64,000 nt of DNA from Minwuia thermotolerans (GCF_002924445.1 NZ_PIGG01000026.1:338676-402675); one strand, 5' to 3'. Shown: positions 18,652-27,571, counted from the first letter of the stretch. The notes: generated by a model from the letters alone, not told the origin. Made by a program: numbers and translations.

Positions 18652-20271
18652 CTACATCCGCCCGACGCCGAAACTGTTGGGTTTCAGCGGCCGCGTGTCC
18701 GCCTCGCGGCAGATGTCGAGACAGAGGCCCAGCACCTTGCGCGTGTCACGCGGGTCGATCAGCCCGTCATCATAGACCAGCGCGGTGTTGTAGAGCGCCT
18801 CGCCCTCGCGCTCGAACTGGCTGACGATGCCGTCGAACATCTTCCTGATCCGGTCGTGGTCGGGCTCGACGCCCTTCCGCTTTGCACCCTGCTCGGCGAC
18901 GATCTTCAGCACCGTCGCCGCCTGCTCGCCGCCCATGACAGACATCTTGTAGTTCGGCCAGCCGAAGATGAAACGCGGCTCGTAGGCCCGCCCGCACATG
19001 GCGTAGTTGCCCGCGCCGAAGCTGGCCCCGATCATCATGGTGATCTTCGGCACCCGCACGTTGGAGGTGGCCTGGATCATCTTGGAGCCGTGCTTGACCA
19101 TGCCGCCGCGTTCCGACTCGGTGCCGACGATGAAGCCCGTGGTGTTGTGCAGGAAGACGATGGGCGTGTCCGACTGGTCGCAGAGCTGCATGAACTGCGC
19201 AGCCTTGGTGGCGCCGCCATTGTCGATGGGGCCGTTGTTGCCGATCAGTCCGACGGCCTGGCCCATGATCTCGGCGAAGCCGACCACCGTGCCCGGCCCG
19301 TATTCGGCCTTGAAATCGACGAAGTCGGAGCCGTCGACCAGCCGCGCGATCAGTTCGCGGACGTCATAGGGGCGGCGGTAGTCGACCGGGACCAGGCCGC
19401 AGATCTCGTCCGGATCATAGAGCGGCTCGCGGAAGGTCTTCGGCGTCGCCGCCGGCAGCCGGTCGTTCCAGCGCAGCTTGCCCATGATCTCGCGCGCCAG
19501 CCGGATACCGTCGGCGTCGTCGATGGCCATGTATTCGGAGACGCCGGAAACCAGCGTGTGCATCTCGGCGCCGCCGAGATCCTCGTCGGTTGCCACCTCG
19601 CCGGTCGCGGCGAAGAGCAGCGGCGGGCCGGCGAGAAACACCTTGGCACGGTCCTTCACCATGATGGTGTAGTCCGACATGCCCGGAATGTAGGCGCCGC
19701 CGGCGGTCGACGAGCCGTGCACCACCGTGATCTGGGGAATGCCGGCGGCCGAGAGCTTCGCCTGGTTGTAGAAGCCCTTGCCGCCCTCGACGAACAGCTC
19801 GGCCTGGTACTTCAGGTTGGCGCCGCCCGATTCCACCAGGCTGATGCGCGGCAGCTTGTTCTCCAGCGCGATGTCCTGGGCGCGCAGGCTCTTCTTCGAG
19901 CCGAGCGGCGTGATGGTGCCGCCCTTGATGCCGCTGTCGGAGGCGTTGACCATGCAGCGCACGCCCTGGACATAGCCGATGCCGATGATGGCGCCGCCGC
20001 CCATGATGTCATTCTCGCCGTCGTCGTCATGGAAGCCGAGCCCGGCCAGCGTCTGCAGCTCCAGGAAGGGCGAGCCCTTGTCGAGCAGCCTGTCGATCCG
20101 CTCGCGGGGCGGGATCTGACCGCGCGACTTGAACACGTCGGCCTTGGCGTTGGAGGTGTCGCGCACCTTCTGCTCCAGGCCGCGCACGCGCTCCAGCATC
20201 GCCAGCATGTCGGCGCGGTTCTTCCGGAACGCTTCGGAGGCGGTATTCAGATTCGATTTCAGGACGGCCAT
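18652..20271 (-). CDS. acyl-CoA carboxylase carboxyltransferase (beta) subunit, MCC/geranyl-CoA type
   Basis: Carboxyl-transfer half of a biotin-dependent acyl-CoA carboxylase. 539 residues. The N-lobe has SRGQIPPRERIDRLLDKGSP and SGGANLKYQAELF; the C-lobe has FLHNTTGFIVGTESERGG and the late IGASFGAGNYAMCGRAYEPR (acyl-CoA pocket). Closest in layout to methylcrotonyl-CoA or geranyl-CoA (AtuC) carboxylase beta subunits. No biotin carboxylase/BCCP alpha subunit is in the window. Adjacent PECR-like SDR and a divergent crotonase suggest a branched or isoprenoid acyl-CoA pathway. Confidence 0.88.
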   Translation of the reverse strand: MAVLKSNLNTASEAFRKNRADMLAMLERVRGLEQKVRDTSNAKADVFKSRGQIPPRERIDRLLDKGSPFLELQTLAGLGFHDDDGENDIMGGGAIIGIGYVQGVRCMVNASDSGIKGGTITPLGSKKSLRAQDIALENKLPRISLVESGGANLKYQAELFVEGGKGFYNQAKLSAAGIPQITVVHGSSTAGGAYIPGMSDYTIMVKDRAKVFLAGPPLLFAATGEVATDEDLGGAEMHTLVSGVSEYMAIDDADGIRLAREIMGKLRWNDRLPAATPKTFREPLYDPDEICGLVPVDYRRPYDVRELIARLVDGSDFVDFKAEYGPGTVVGFAEIMGQAVGLIGNNGPIDNGGATKAAQFMQLCDQSDTPIVFLHNTTGFIVGTESERGGMVKHGSKMIQATSNVRVPKITMMIGASFGAGNYAMCGRAYEPRFIFGWPNYKMSVMGGEQAATVLKIVAEQGAKRKGVEPDHDRIRKMFDGIVSQFEREGEALYNTALVYDDGLIDPRDTRKVLGLCLDICREADTRPLKPNSFGVGRM

Positions 20272-20287
20272 GGCTCTGTCTTTCCGG

Positions 20288-21160
20288 TCAGCTCTTGTCT
20301 TTCAGGGTCTTCGGCAGGCGGTAGCGGTGGAAGCCCTGCCAGGAACGGTCTTCCCGCGGTCCTTCCTCGGACGGGCGGAAGCCGCGCTCCAGCGGCGCGC
20401 CGCCGTCGACGCCGATGCTCTCGCCGGTGATGAAGGCGGCGGCGTCCGAGAGCAGGAAGCAGACGGCGGCCGAGACTTCGGCCTCGGTGCCGTGGCGGCG
20501 CATGGGCACGAACTTCGAGCGGCCGGCGATCTCGGCCGCGACCTCTTCCGGATATTTCTCGTAGCCCGAGGAGGCGACCCAGCCCGGCGCCACGGCGTTG
20601 ACCCGGACGTTCGAATGCGCCCACTCCAGCGCCGCCGTCTTCGTCAGGTTGTCCATGCCCGCGCGCGCGGCGCTGGAATGGCCCATGTCGGGAATGCCAC
20701 TGCGGAAATCGGCGGTGATGTTGACGATGGCGCCGCCATGGCGCTCCATCCACTGGGTGTAGACTTCGCGCATCATCAGGAAGCCGCCGGTCAGGTTGTT
20801 GCGGACCACCGCGTCCCAGCCGCGGACCGAGATGTCCTTCAGCTTGGCCGAGAACTGCCCGCCGGCATTGTTCACCAGCCCGTCGATGCGGCCCAGGTCG
20901 CGGATGATCTCGCCGACCATCGCGCGGACGCGCTCCTCGTCGCGGATGTCGGCGGTCCAGGCCCGGGCCTTGCCGCCATCCTCGGTGATTTCCGCGACGG
21001 TCTGCTCCAGCGTTTCCAGGGTCCGTCCGACGACGGCGACCGTCGCGCCGAGCGCCGACAGTTCGTGTGCGGTGCAACGCCCCATGCCGGAGCCGCCGCC
21101 GGTCACGATCACGACCCGCCCGTCGAATGCGCCGTCCCTGAAAATCGACCGATAGCCCAA
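20288..21160 (-). CDS. SDR oxidoreductase, peroxisomal trans-2-enoyl-CoA reductase (PECR)-like
   Basis: Rossmann-fold NAD(P)-dependent enzyme of 290 residues. The cofactor motif TGGGSGMG and the NNAGG motif are intact. The usual catalytic YxxxK is replaced by SxxxR within GHSSAARAGMDNLTK, a pattern I recall from PECR/dienoyl-CoA reductase-like SDRs, as is the following LEWAHSNVRVNAVAPG. TTG at 21160 is preferred because GGGGAGG lies 6 nt upstream. The in-frame GTG at 21175 overlaps that site. It lies 16 nt before the carboxyltransferase gene. Substrate is inferred to be an enoyl- or branched acyl-CoA. Confidence 0.82.
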   Translation of the reverse strand: MGYRSIFRDGAFDGRVVIVTGGGSGMGRCTAHELSALGATVAVVGRTLETLEQTVAEITEDGGKARAWTADIRDEERVRAMVGEIIRDLGRIDGLVNNAGGQFSAKLKDISVRGWDAVVRNNLTGGFLMMREVYTQWMERHGGAIVNITADFRSGIPDMGHSSAARAGMDNLTKTAALEWAHSNVRVNAVAPGWVASSGYEKYPEEVAAEIAGRSKFVPMRRHGTEAEVSAAVCFLLSDAAAFITGESIGVDGGAPLERGFRPSEEGPREDRSWQGFHRYRLPKTLKDKS

Positions 21161-21226
21161 GGCGAGCCTCCCCACTTGCCTTCACCCCTCATGCATTAGA
21201 GCATCTGGCGCGGGGAGGAAACCGAG

Positions 21227-22033
21227 ATGACCGAAGACGTACTGAAGATCGAGAAGCGCGGGGCCGTGGACTGGGTGACGCTCAACCGGCCCGATGCCTA
21301 CAACAGCCTGAACGAGGCGATGATCGACGCGCTGCTGGATTACTTCCAGCGGCTCTATACCGATCACGACACGCGCGTCGTGGTGCTGCGGGGCGCGGGA
21401 CGCGGCTTCTGCGCCGGCCTGGACCTGAAGGCGCGGGCCGGCAGCAACGCCCAGCCCGAATCGCGCAGTTCCGCCGACGGGCTGCGCGCCCAGCGGCGCA
21501 TCTCGGAGATCGTCATGCGCATGCGGCGCTGCCCGCAGCCGATCGTCTCCCTGATCCACGGCGGCTGCGCCGGCGGCGGCTTCGCCTTCGCGCTGGCCTC
21601 CGACATCCGCATCGCCGGCCGCAGCGCGAAGATGAACGCCGCCTTCATCCGCCTCGGCCTGTCGGCCTGCGATATTGGCGTGTCCTACTTCCTGCCCAGG
21701 CTGGTCGGCGTCTCGGTGGCCAGCGAACTGATGCTGACCGGGCGGTTCATCGGCGCGGAGCGGGCGCTGATGACCGGCCTGGTCTCCGAAGTGGTGGAGG
21801 ATGACCGGCTCGAGGAAGCCGCCCAGCCCTTCGTCGAGGATCTGCTCAACGCCACGCCGCTGGGGCTGCGGCTGACCAAGGAGTGCCTCAACATGTCCGT
21901 CGATGCGCCGAGCCTGGAATCGGCCATCGCCATGGAGGACCGCAACCAGATCCTCTGCGCCCAGGGGCCAGACTTCCAGGAAGGCATCCGCGCCTTCATG
22001 GAGAAGCGCAAGCCGAGCTATTCGGGGAGCTGA
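21227..22033 (+). CDS. enoyl-CoA hydratase/isomerase (crotonase) family protein with non-canonical active site
   Basis: Crotonase fold of 268 residues: oxyanion-hole segments AGRGFCAGLDL (57-67) and GGCAGGGFAFALASD (112-126). Both hydratase glutamates appear absent: the first position is Ala120 (in GGGFAFA) and the second Phe140 (in AAFIRLGL). An Asp149 in LSACDIGVSYFLPR lies where dienoyl-CoA isomerases have a catalytic Asp. It may be an isomerase or act on an unusual acyl-CoA. GGAGGAA precedes the ATG. Divergent from the SDR/carboxylase operon with 66 bp between starts. Confidence 0.85.
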   Translation: MTEDVLKIEKRGAVDWVTLNRPDAYNSLNEAMIDALLDYFQRLYTDHDTRVVVLRGAGRGFCAGLDLKARAGSNAQPESRSSADGLRAQRRISEIVMRMRRCPQPIVSLIHGGCAGGGFAFALASDIRIAGRSAKMNAAFIRLGLSACDIGVSYFLPRLVGVSVASELMLTGRFIGAERALMTGLVSEVVEDDRLEEAAQPFVEDLLNATPLGLRLTKECLNMSVDAPSLESAIAMEDRNQILCAQGPDFQEGIRAFMEKRKPSYSGS

Positions 22034-22071
22034 TCGGCTGCGCAAGTGAGGTTCGAGCCAATCTCCCCCGT

Positions 22072-22089
22072 CCCGGGGCTTGACCCGGG
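22072..22089. repeat. CCCGGG-type inverted repeat (intergenic hairpin)
   Basis: CCCGGG at 22072-22077, then GCTTGA, then CCCGGG at 22084-22089, between the converging crotonase and GST genes. Similar short palindromes with a variable 5-6 nt centre recur at 27468-27520. They look like a dispersed intergenic element and may terminate both transcripts. Confidence 0.5.
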
Positions 22090-22107
22090 CCCGGCCGGAC
22101 GCCGCTG

Positions 22108-22731
22108 CTACTTCGCCTTCGGCATCAGTTCGTAGGGCGGGACGAAGCCGTCCATCGCCGCGACGGTCCCGGTCCAGCGCCGGATGTTCGGGAAGTCGGG
22201 CCAGCCTTCCATGCCGAACTCGTCCGGGTAGTAGAGATAGCCGAGCAGCGAGAAGTCGGCGATGGTCAGCCGGTCGCCCAGGATGAACTCGCGGTCCGCC
22301 AGCCGGCGCTCGACCACCTTCAGCGCCTGGATCATGCGGCCCTTCAGGAACTCGTGGACCGCCGGATCGCCGACCCTGGCGAGGAAGGCCATGAAGCGGT
22401 AGGTGGCGATGTTCGATGTGAACTTGTGGTTGTCGAACAGCATCCAGCGCAGGACCTCCCGGCGTTCGTCGTCGTCCTGCGGTCCGAACCTGCCGAGCTT
22501 CTCCGCCAGATAGTCCAGGATCACGCCGGACTGGCTGAGGACCACGTCGCCGTGGCGCAGCACGGGCACTTCGCCCATCTCGTTCATGGCGAGATATTCG
22601 GGCGTGCGGTGCTCGCCGTTGAAGAAGTCGACGAACTGCGGCTGCCAGTCGGCGCCGGCGATGTTCAGCATCAGCGCCGGCTTGTACGAATTGCCCGACT
22701 GGGCAAAGCAGCAAAGTTCGAATTCGGCCAT
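22108..22731 (-). CDS. glutathione S-transferase family protein
   Basis: Cytosolic GST-like protein of 207 residues. The thioredoxin-fold N-domain spans about 1-80, with the glutathione-binding block NEMGEVPVLRHGDVVLSQSG containing the cis-Pro and the Gln-Ser pair. The all-helical C-domain includes the N-capping motif LTIADFSLLGYL. Role (detoxification or isomerisation of a glutathione adduct) cannot be set from sequence. It converges with the crotonase gene and diverges from the STAS-MBL-CHASE2 operon. Confidence 0.85.
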   Translation of the reverse strand: MAEFELCCFAQSGNSYKPALMLNIAGADWQPQFVDFFNGEHRTPEYLAMNEMGEVPVLRHGDVVLSQSGVILDYLAEKLGRFGPQDDDERREVLRWMLFDNHKFTSNIATYRFMAFLARVGDPAVHEFLKGRMIQALKVVERRLADREFILGDRLTIADFSLLGYLYYPDEFGMEGWPDFPNIRRWTGTVAAMDGFVPPYELMPKAK

Positions 22732-22865
22732 CTTGTCCCCCTCCGGAATCCGGGTGCGAGATTGCGCGCTTGCCGAGCCGGGTCAAGCCGCCATCGTCGT
22801 TGCCGCCTCTCCCGGTCGTGCCTATGATCGCGTCCGGGGCGTCTGGACGGTACGGGAGCGGCTGC

Positions 22866-23240
22866 ATGGAAGTTTCATCGGATGTCTACGGGGACGCCAT
22901 CGTCGTCAGGGTCAAGGGCCGGATCGACCAGAATTCGGCGGCGGCGTTCCAGACGGAACTGACCTCACGGGTCGACGCGGCCATCGAGAACCGCCAGCAG
23001 ATCGTCGTCGATCTCTCCAGGGTCGACTACATTTCCTCGGTCGGTCTGCGCGCGCTGATGATTGCCAACAAGCAGGCGCAACCCAAGGGAGTGACCATAC
23101 GCGTCGCCTCCCTGCAGGAAGTGGTGAAGGAGGTCTTCACCATCAGTCATTTCGACAAGGTGTTCCCGACCTTCGACGAGATGCCCAAGGCGCTGCAGGC
23201 GGTCTCCGCGCTTTCCGCCGCCGCCTATACGGGCGAATAG
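22866..23240 (+). CDS. STAS-domain anti-sigma factor antagonist
   Basis: Single-domain SpoIIAA/RsbV-like regulator of 124 residues. The STAS core reads IVVRVKGRIDQNSAAAF then IVVDLSRVDYISSVGLRAL, where one of the Ser residues before VGL is the expected phosphorylation site. ATG 22866 has GGGAG upstream. A longer reading from 22770 begins in non-coding sequence. It leads a three-gene operon with an MBL-fold hydrolase (4-nt gap) and a CHASE2-PP2C phosphatase, its likely activating phosphatase. No RsbW-type kinase is in the window. Confidence 0.9.
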   Translation: MEVSSDVYGDAIVVRVKGRIDQNSAAAFQTELTSRVDAAIENRQQIVVDLSRVDYISSVGLRALMIANKQAQPKGVTIRVASLQEVVKEVFTISHFDKVFPTFDEMPKALQAVSALSAAAYTGE

Positions 23241-23244
23241 TCCG

Positions 23245-24195
23245 ATGCTGGTGCGGTTCTGGGGCACCCGCGGCTCGATCCCGACTGCGATGAACAATCA
23301 CGACATGCGCTCGCGCGTGATGGACGTCGCGCGCCACGTCCTGGATCATGGCGGCGGCGACGTGGAGGCGGCGGTGGACGCCATGCCGTTCCATCTGCGC
23401 GGCACCTATGGCGGCGAGAGTTCCTGCGTGCAGATCGACACGGGCGGCGAGGAGTACGTCGTCTGCGACATGGGTTCGGGCGCGCGGCGCTTCGCGCTGG
23501 ACTGCCTGGGCCGGCACGGGCCGGGCGCGCCGAAGACCTACAACGTCTTCCAGAGCCATGTGCACTGGGACCATATCATGGGCTTTCCCTTCTTCGTGCC
23601 CGCCTACATTCCCGGCAACGTCATCCGCATCCACGGCTGCCACGACGTGCTGGAGCAGGCCTATCGCGGGCAGCAGTCCGACCCCTGCTTTCCCGTGCCC
23701 TTCGACTTCCTGGGGTCGACGATCGAGTTCGTGAAGCTGGAGCCCGACCGCACCTACAAGGTCGCGGACGTGACGGTGACGCCGTTCCGGCAGCTTCACC
23801 ACGGCGATTCCTACGGCTACCGCTTCGAGAAGGGTGGCAAGAGCGTGGTCTACTCCACCGATTCCGAGCACAAGCTGGAGGATCACGATCACCTCGACTA
23901 CGTCGTCGGGCACTTCCGCGCCGCAGACGTGGTGGTGTTCGACAGCATGTATTCCCTGGCCGAGTCGACCTCGTTGAAGGAGGACTGGGGCCATTCGTCG
24001 AACATGGTCGGGGTCGAGCTCTGTCACCAGGCAGGTGTCGGTGAGCTTTGCCTGTTCCATCACGAGCCGATCTACTCCGACGCGCAGATCGATCAGGTTC
24101 TGGCCGAGACCGTCCGCTACGAGGAGATCGCCCGAGGCGAATATCGTCCGCTGAAGGTCACGGCTTCCTATGACGGGCTGGAAGTCACGGCCTGA
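23245..24195 (+). CDS. metallo-beta-lactamase-fold hydrolase (PhnP/cyclic-nucleotide phosphodiesterase-like)
   Basis: 316-residue MBL-fold protein starting with the family hallmark VRFWGTRGSIPT. The metal motif is SHVHWDHIMGFPFF (about 103-116), preceded by GGESSCVQI, and further ligands are expected in YSTDSEHK and FHHEP. Members with this start are often fused to or placed beside cyclases, response regulators or STAS domains, so a nucleotide-signal substrate is plausible. It lies 4 nt after the STAS gene and 5 nt before the phosphatase gene, so all three should be expressed together. Substrate is not proven. Confidence 0.85.
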   Translation: MLVRFWGTRGSIPTAMNNHDMRSRVMDVARHVLDHGGGDVEAAVDAMPFHLRGTYGGESSCVQIDTGGEEYVVCDMGSGARRFALDCLGRHGPGAPKTYNVFQSHVHWDHIMGFPFFVPAYIPGNVIRIHGCHDVLEQAYRGQQSDPCFPVPFDFLGSTIEFVKLEPDRTYKVADVTVTPFRQLHHGDSYGYRFEKGGKSVVYSTDSEHKLEDHDHLDYVVGHFRAADVVVFDSMYSLAESTSLKEDWGHSSNMVGVELCHQAGVGELCLFHHEPIYSDAQIDQVLAETVRYEEIARGEYRPLKVTASYDGLEVTA

Positions 24196-24200
24196 GCGGG

Positions 24201-26354
24201 ATGGCCGCAAGGAGCAACGATCCTGGCGGCGACGCTGCCGAACTGGCCGCCGAGCTGGGCCCGGCGCAGCGGGTCGTGACCCTCTGGCGTGGCCGCGCGC
24301 TCGGCCTTGCGCTCCTTGTACTCAACCTCCTGATCTACGCGTTCCTCGTCACCGACGATGCGGCGCCACGGCGCTTCCTGTTCGATTTCTACCAGTTCAT
24401 GGACCCGCGCGAGCCGGTCTCCGCCCTGCCGGCGATCGTCGCCATCGACGAGAAGTCCATTGCCGAACACGGGCAGTGGCCCTGGCCGCGCATCAAGGTG
24501 GCCGAACTGATCGACCGGATCGGCGCGGCGGGCGCGCTGGTGATCGGCGTCGACATCCTGTTTCTGGAGCCGGACCGGCAATCGCCGGCGCGGGCGATCC
24601 CGGCGCCGCAGGCCCTGCAGCCGGCCGTGCGGGAGTTCCTGGCGACCCTGCCCGACTATGACGAAACGCTGGTCGAAGCCATCGCCCGCAACCCTGTGGT
24701 ACTGGCGCTGGCGGGCACGCGGCGGGGGGAGGGGCTGAACGGCCCGCCCCGCGTGCCGCCGATCGCCTTCGAGAATGCGGCCCTGCTGGAGCGGCTGCCG
24801 CGGTTCCCCGGCGCCGATCAGAGCATCGGGGCCATCAGCGCCGCGGCGCTGGGGCAGGGGCTGGTCAACCCGGTGGAGGATGTCGACGCCATCATCCGGC
24901 GCGTGCCGCTGGTCGCGAACGTGAACGGCCGGCCCGCCCCGGGCTTCGCCGCCGAGCTGCTGCGCGTCGCCCTGGGCGGCCGCATGCAGGTACGGGGCGA
25001 TGCCGACGGGGTCGACGGCGTGATCATCGGCGACTGGTTCGTGCCGAGCCTGAAGGACGGGACGGTCTACGTACCCTTCTCGCCGCCCTATGCCGACCGC
25101 TATGTCTCGGCCCATGACGTGCTGACCGATCCTGCCGCCGCGGCCTCGCTGCAGGGCGCCATCGTGCTTGTCGGCCTGACCGGCCAGGGCCTGGTGGATT
25201 TCCCGACCTCGCCGCTGCGCGACCGGATGCCTGGCGTCGAGGTGCACGCCCAGTTGATCGAGGCCATCGATGAAGCCTATTCGATTTCCCGGCCCGACCG
25301 GGCGCGGATTGCCGAGGCGGCGCTGATCGTGTTGGTGGGCGGGCTGTTCATCTTCGCCGTGCCCAGGCTGCGCCCCGCCATCGGCGCGCCGGTCGTCGCA
25401 GCGACCCTGATGACGGTCCTTGCCGGCGGGGCCGTTCTCTACGCGACCACGCGCGTCCTGCTGGACCCGGTCGGCGCGGCGGTCACCGGCGTGGTCGTCG
25501 GCATCGCCATGCTGGTCTCCACGCTCACCCTCGCCAACGCCCATCGCCGCGTGCTCGGCGCCAGCCTGCAGCGCGAGCGCGAGGAACAGGCCCGGGTGCA
25601 GGGTCAGCTCCAGGCCGCCGGCGACATTCAGGCCAACCTGCTGCCCAGGGTCGAGGGCGAGCATCTCGACGACGTGAGATATTCGCTCTCCGCGATGCTG
25701 GAACCGGCCTGGAACGTGGGCGGCGACCTCTATGACTTCTTTCGCGTCGACCGGGACCACCTGTTCGTCGCCGTGGGCGACGTCTCCGGCAAGGGGCTGC
25801 CGGCGAGCCTGTTCATGGCCATTTCGAAATCCCTCTACAAGAGCGCGGTGCTCCGCGACAAGGGCACGATCGACGCCATCACATGCGCCGCCAACGCCGA
25901 GATCAGCCGGGAGAACCCGGACATGCTGTTCGTGACGCTGTTCGCGGGCGTCCTGGATCTGAATACCGGCGTCCTCCGGTTCTGCAATGCCGGCCACGAC
26001 CCGCCCATGCTGTTGCGGCCCGGCTCGCCGGAGGTCAGCCAGCTCGAGGGCGGCGGCGGGCCACCGATCTGCGTCGTGGACGATTTCCCCTACATGGCCG
26101 CGGAAATTGCGCTGGAGCCGGGGCAGGTGGTTCTGCTGACCACGGATGGCATCGGCGAGGCTATGAACGAGGCGGGCGACCTGTTCGGGCAGGAGCGCCT
26201 GCTGGCCCTGCTGCGCGATCTGCCCGCTTGGGCCGACGCCGATGAGGTGAAGCGCCGTATCTACGAAGGCGTGAAGGCCCATGCCGGCGGTGCGGCGCCC
26301 TCCGACGACATCACCATCCTCGTGCTGCGCTGGGACGGCCCGCCGGCGGGCTGA
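24201..26354 (+). CDS. CHASE2 sensor fused to PP2C-type (SpoIIE/RsbU) serine phosphatase
   Basis: Membrane receptor phosphatase of 717 residues. After a first helix (about 33-50), the extracytoplasmic CHASE2 domain spans about 60-360, with IVAIDEKSIAEHGQWPWPR near its start. A helical bundle of two to three membrane segments follows (about 375-445), then a short coiled coil and the PP2C domain. Metal and catalytic motifs are GGDLYDFF, GDVSGKGLPASLFMA, RFCNAGHDPP, LTTDGIGEAMN and SDDITILVL. It should dephosphorylate the STAS protein encoded upstream. The sensed signal is unknown. Confidence 0.92.
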   Translation: MAARSNDPGGDAAELAAELGPAQRVVTLWRGRALGLALLVLNLLIYAFLVTDDAAPRRFLFDFYQFMDPREPVSALPAIVAIDEKSIAEHGQWPWPRIKVAELIDRIGAAGALVIGVDILFLEPDRQSPARAIPAPQALQPAVREFLATLPDYDETLVEAIARNPVVLALAGTRRGEGLNGPPRVPPIAFENAALLERLPRFPGADQSIGAISAAALGQGLVNPVEDVDAIIRRVPLVANVNGRPAPGFAAELLRVALGGRMQVRGDADGVDGVIIGDWFVPSLKDGTVYVPFSPPYADRYVSAHDVLTDPAAAASLQGAIVLVGLTGQGLVDFPTSPLRDRMPGVEVHAQLIEAIDEAYSISRPDRARIAEAALIVLVGGLFIFAVPRLRPAIGAPVVAATLMTVLAGGAVLYATTRVLLDPVGAAVTGVVVGIAMLVSTLTLANAHRRVLGASLQREREEQARVQGQLQAAGDIQANLLPRVEGEHLDDVRYSLSAMLEPAWNVGGDLYDFFRVDRDHLFVAVGDVSGKGLPASLFMAISKSLYKSAVLRDKGTIDAITCAANAEISRENPDMLFVTLFAGVLDLNTGVLRFCNAGHDPPMLLRPGSPEVSQLEGGGGPPICVVDDFPYMAAEIALEPGQVVLLTTDGIGEAMNEAGDLFGQERLLALLRDLPAWADADEVKRRIYEGVKAHAGGAAPSDDITILVLRWDGPPAG

Positions 26355-26422
26355 GTCCCCGGCTTGCCGGCTCCGGCGCATCGGGGGCAAACTGCGCTCC
26401 GCTTTCGGAGGGGGAGAAGCCG

Positions 26423-27436
26423 ATGCCGACCACGCGACAGATCGTGCTGAACAGCCGGCCGCAGGGCTGGGTGACGCCGGAGAATTTCGCCATGCGAGAA
26501 GCGGACACACCCGAACTGGCGCCGGGCGACGTGCTGGTCCGCCATCTCTACATGTCGGTCGATCCCTACATGCGCGGACTGATGAACGAGGGCGGGGTGG
26601 CCTACGCAGCCGGATTCCGGATCGGCGAGCCCCTGTTCGGCCGCGTCATCGGCCAGGTCGCGCAGAGCCGCAACGAGAAGTTCCGCGAAGGCGACTGCGT
26701 CTACGGCATGCTGGACTGGGCCGAGTGGTCGGTGGCGAAGGGCGGCGAGAGCCTGCGCGTCGTCGATCCCCACCTGGCGCCGCTGTCCTACTACCTCGGC
26801 ACGCTGGGCTTTCCGGGGCTCACCGCCTATGTCGGGATGACGCTGATCGGCAAGCCGAAGGAGGGCGAGACGGTCTATGTCTCCGCCGCCTCCGGCGCCG
26901 TGGGGCAGGTCGCCGGCCAGCTCGCCCGGATCGCGGGCGCGCGGGTCGTCGGATCCGCCGGGACCGACGAAAAGGTCCGCTTCATCGTCGGCGAATGCGG
27001 CTTCCACGATGGCTTCAACTACCGGCTCTTCTCGATCGCCGAGGCGCTGCGCCTCTACTGCGGCGACGGCATCGACGTCAACTTCGAGAACGTGGGCGGG
27101 GCCAACCTGGAGGCCGTGCTGCAGGTCGCCAACGATTTCGCCCGCTTCGCCATGTGCGGCATGATCAGCCAGTACAACCTGACCGAGACCTATCACGTGC
27201 GGAACCTGAACGAGATCGTCTCCAAGCGCCTGCACGTCCAGGGCTTCGTCGTCCGCGACCATGCCCATCTGATCGAGCCGTTCATCGAGGAGACGGCCGA
27301 TCACATCGCCCGGGGCCGCATGTCGGTCGCCGAGGACATCGTCACGGGGCTGGAGAATGCGCCGCAGGCCTTCATCGGCATGCTGCAGGGCGACAATCTG
27401 GGCAAGCGCGTGGTCCACATCGCCGACCGGTCATAG
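26423..27436 (+). CDS. NADP-dependent medium-chain oxidoreductase (PTGR/CurA-like)
   Basis: Zinc-free MDR-family reductase of 337 residues that probably reduces alpha,beta-unsaturated carbonyls. The N-terminal VLVRHLYMSVDPYMRGLM region is typical of the leukotriene/prostaglandin reductase branch. The NADP site is VSAASGAVGQVAGQLARIAG (about residues 153-172). The later INFEN-like block is DVNFENVGG. GGAGGGGGAG-like purines upstream of the ATG provide a ribosome site. It converges with the aldehyde dehydrogenase gene across a stretch rich in hairpins. Confidence 0.88.
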   Translation: MPTTRQIVLNSRPQGWVTPENFAMREADTPELAPGDVLVRHLYMSVDPYMRGLMNEGGVAYAAGFRIGEPLFGRVIGQVAQSRNEKFREGDCVYGMLDWAEWSVAKGGESLRVVDPHLAPLSYYLGTLGFPGLTAYVGMTLIGKPKEGETVYVSAASGAVGQVAGQLARIAGARVVGSAGTDEKVRFIVGECGFHDGFNYRLFSIAEALRLYCGDGIDVNFENVGGANLEAVLQVANDFARFAMCGMISQYNLTETYHVRNLNEIVSKRLHVQGFVVRDHAHLIEPFIEETADHIARGRMSVAEDIVTGLENAPQAFIGMLQGDNLGKRVVHIADRS

Positions 27437-27467
27437 GGCGGGCTGCCCTTTCCGCAGGGCGTCCGTC

Positions 27468-27520
27468 GCTGCCCGGTTCATCCGGGCAGCCGCCTGGATT
27501 GCCCGGATGAGCCGGGCAAT
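27468..27520. repeat. pair of related intergenic palindromes
   Basis: Two perfect 9-bp stems in series: GCTGCCCGG-TTCAT-CCGGGCAGC (27468-27490) and ATTGCCCGG-ATGAG-CCGGGCAAT (27498-27520). The loops are near reverse complements, so the second unit reads like an inverted copy of the first. They fill the gap between convergent genes and resemble the CCCGGG element at 22072-22089. A REP-like dispersed repeat is likely. Confidence 0.6.
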
Positions 27521-27538
27521 GACGTCATCGCCCCAAGG

Positions 27539-27571
27539 AAAAGGGCGTCCCGGCCGAAGCCGGAACGCCCT
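27539..27571 (-). terminator. Rho-independent terminator of the aldehyde dehydrogenase gene
   Basis: On the minus strand a 13-bp stem with one G-U pair and the tetraloop TTCG is followed at once by TTTT, 27 nt after the stop codon. It is the clearest intrinsic terminator in this part of the window. Confidence 0.8.

Noticed and set aside
24168..26510. 780-codon minus-strand open frame
   Set aside because: Antisense to the CHASE2-PP2C gene with shadow composition (His/Gln/Gly/Arg-rich). The plus-strand gene has clear phosphatase motifs.
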